The notes below the pieces were generated by a model, which was not told the origin of the DNA, ran no database searches, and worked only from the letters and a program-made list of their open reading frames with translations. A DNA stretch of 64,000 nucleotides, taken from NCBI GenBank assembly GCA_025677815.1, contig JAIXMP010000001.1, positions 992,001-1,056,000 on the forward strand, in the 5' to 3' direction. Every line of letters begins with the position of its first letter. Position 1 is the first letter of the stretch. The DNA comes from Phascolomyces articulosus. Lineage: Eukaryota; Mucoromycota; Mucoromycetes; Mucorales; Lichtheimiaceae. The translations under genes were made by a program, and so were the position numbers. Of the stretch, positions 63,710 to 64,000 are shown piece after piece.

Positions 63710-64000
63710 GGAAATCACGTGTATTTTGATTGGGATACGTTGGGTAAAAAAAAAAATAGAAAAGGGGGAGGGCGCAATAGAAAATTTACAAAAAAAAACT
63801 CACACACACCAACCCCCCTGTTATAGCAACTCGGAACAATTGGTGGACCCTGTGTTCTACAACTATCATCATCTTGCTGCTACTCAAGTATCGGATTTCC
63901 AATCCATTTCAGCACCCGATCATGGTTCTGACGATAACGAATCAACCTCTTCGTGGGAAGATATTCAACAGCGGATTGATATGTTTGATGACGGTTTTGA
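62412..64000 (+). CDS. His/Gln-rich, acidic, disordered protein (5' part, runs off right edge)
   Basis: Exons 62412-62687, 62841-63634 and 63827 to beyond 64000, phases 0 and 2; at least 414 residues. Splicing at 63635 is preferred to reading through to the TAA at 63642-63644, because exon 3 then continues in frame (SEQLVDPVFYNYHHLAATQV). The N-terminus is Ser/His-rich with a poly-Ala patch and PPYMALPSQQPRP. Exon 2 opens with long His/Gln/Pro tracts. Then come short motifs that look conserved: LQRDLVKDVFFSPAMARDS, ILFSPHMSPSDLLQEDPLFF, DDLPTPPATHMDDY and DKLTPPASPGMEYFDD, then acidic Ser/Glu clusters and WEDIQQRIDMFDDGF at the edge. The composition suggests a transcriptional regulator, but no DNA-binding domain is in view. 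TPPA-type sites could be phosphorylation targets. Function unknown. Confidence 0.75.
62890..62995 (+). repeat. Coding CAA/CAT repeats (poly-Gln/His) in exon 2
   Basis: Runs of CAA and CAT/CAC codons encode mixed poly-Gln and poly-His tracts. They are likely to vary in length. Confidence 0.8.
63676..63709. repeat. (GT)n microsatellite in the second intron of the right-edge gene
   Basis: About 16 GT units lie in the intron 63635-63826. Slippage-prone; no effect on coding is expected. Confidence 0.9.

Noticed and set aside
1..64000. tRNA or rRNA genes
   Set aside because: No T-loop GGTTCRANNCC-type boxes with matching A-boxes and no rRNA-like blocks were noticed on either strand. A tRNAscan run would be decisive.

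Overview
The window is nuclear DNA from a filamentous fungus. Short GT-AG introns of about 50-120 bp, strong A/T bias, long T/A-rich intergenic stretches and low-complexity Ser/Asn/Gln/His tracts point to an early-diverging lineage, probably Mucoromycota (Mucorales-like). The assignment to Mucoromycota is inferred from gene style and from recollection of related repeat families, not from a database search. No rRNA, tRNA, CRISPR array or bacterial-type operon was seen.

Layout. 1-12.9 kb is gene-dense: a TFIID subunit TAF2 gene (minus, running off the left edge) is divergent to an RWD/DUF1115 protein gene (plus). A decayed coding relic follows, then a 14-exon GPI1/PIG-Q gene (plus). 13.5-15.9 kb carries mitochondrial proline dehydrogenase (minus). 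After about 5.8 kb with no recognisable gene comes TOM20 (plus, 21.7-22.5 kb), another 3.8 kb gap, a small predicted GPI-anchored secreted protein (26.3 kb), a seven-exon Tubby-domain gene (27.3-29.2 kb) and a disordered charged protein (29.7-31.0 kb).

31.7-46 kb is an accessory, repeat-rich island. It holds an intact seven-exon gene of unknown function (locus A, 486 aa) with a near-perfect 3 x 111 bp tandem array just upstream of its start, and a decayed paralogue (locus B) about 9 kb away. In locus B two residues that look like candidate catalytic positions have changed. The island also holds a 586-bp non-autonomous pogo/Tigger-like element with clear inverted repeats and TA target duplication, a decayed DDE-type element, other decayed coding tracts, and one apparently intact SANT/Myb-type DNA-binding gene.

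47.7-54.0 kb is a very large kinesin-4-type motor gene (1902 aa). 54.0-62.4 kb is mostly non-coding but contains a decayed minus-strand coding tract (about 54.7-56.55 kb). The right end holds the 5' part of a His/Gln- and acid-rich protein gene that runs off the window.

The recognised genes are housekeeping functions with no obvious shared pathway: transcription initiation, GPI-anchor synthesis, proline catabolism, mitochondrial import and microtubule motor. The most unusual material is the 31.7-46 kb island.
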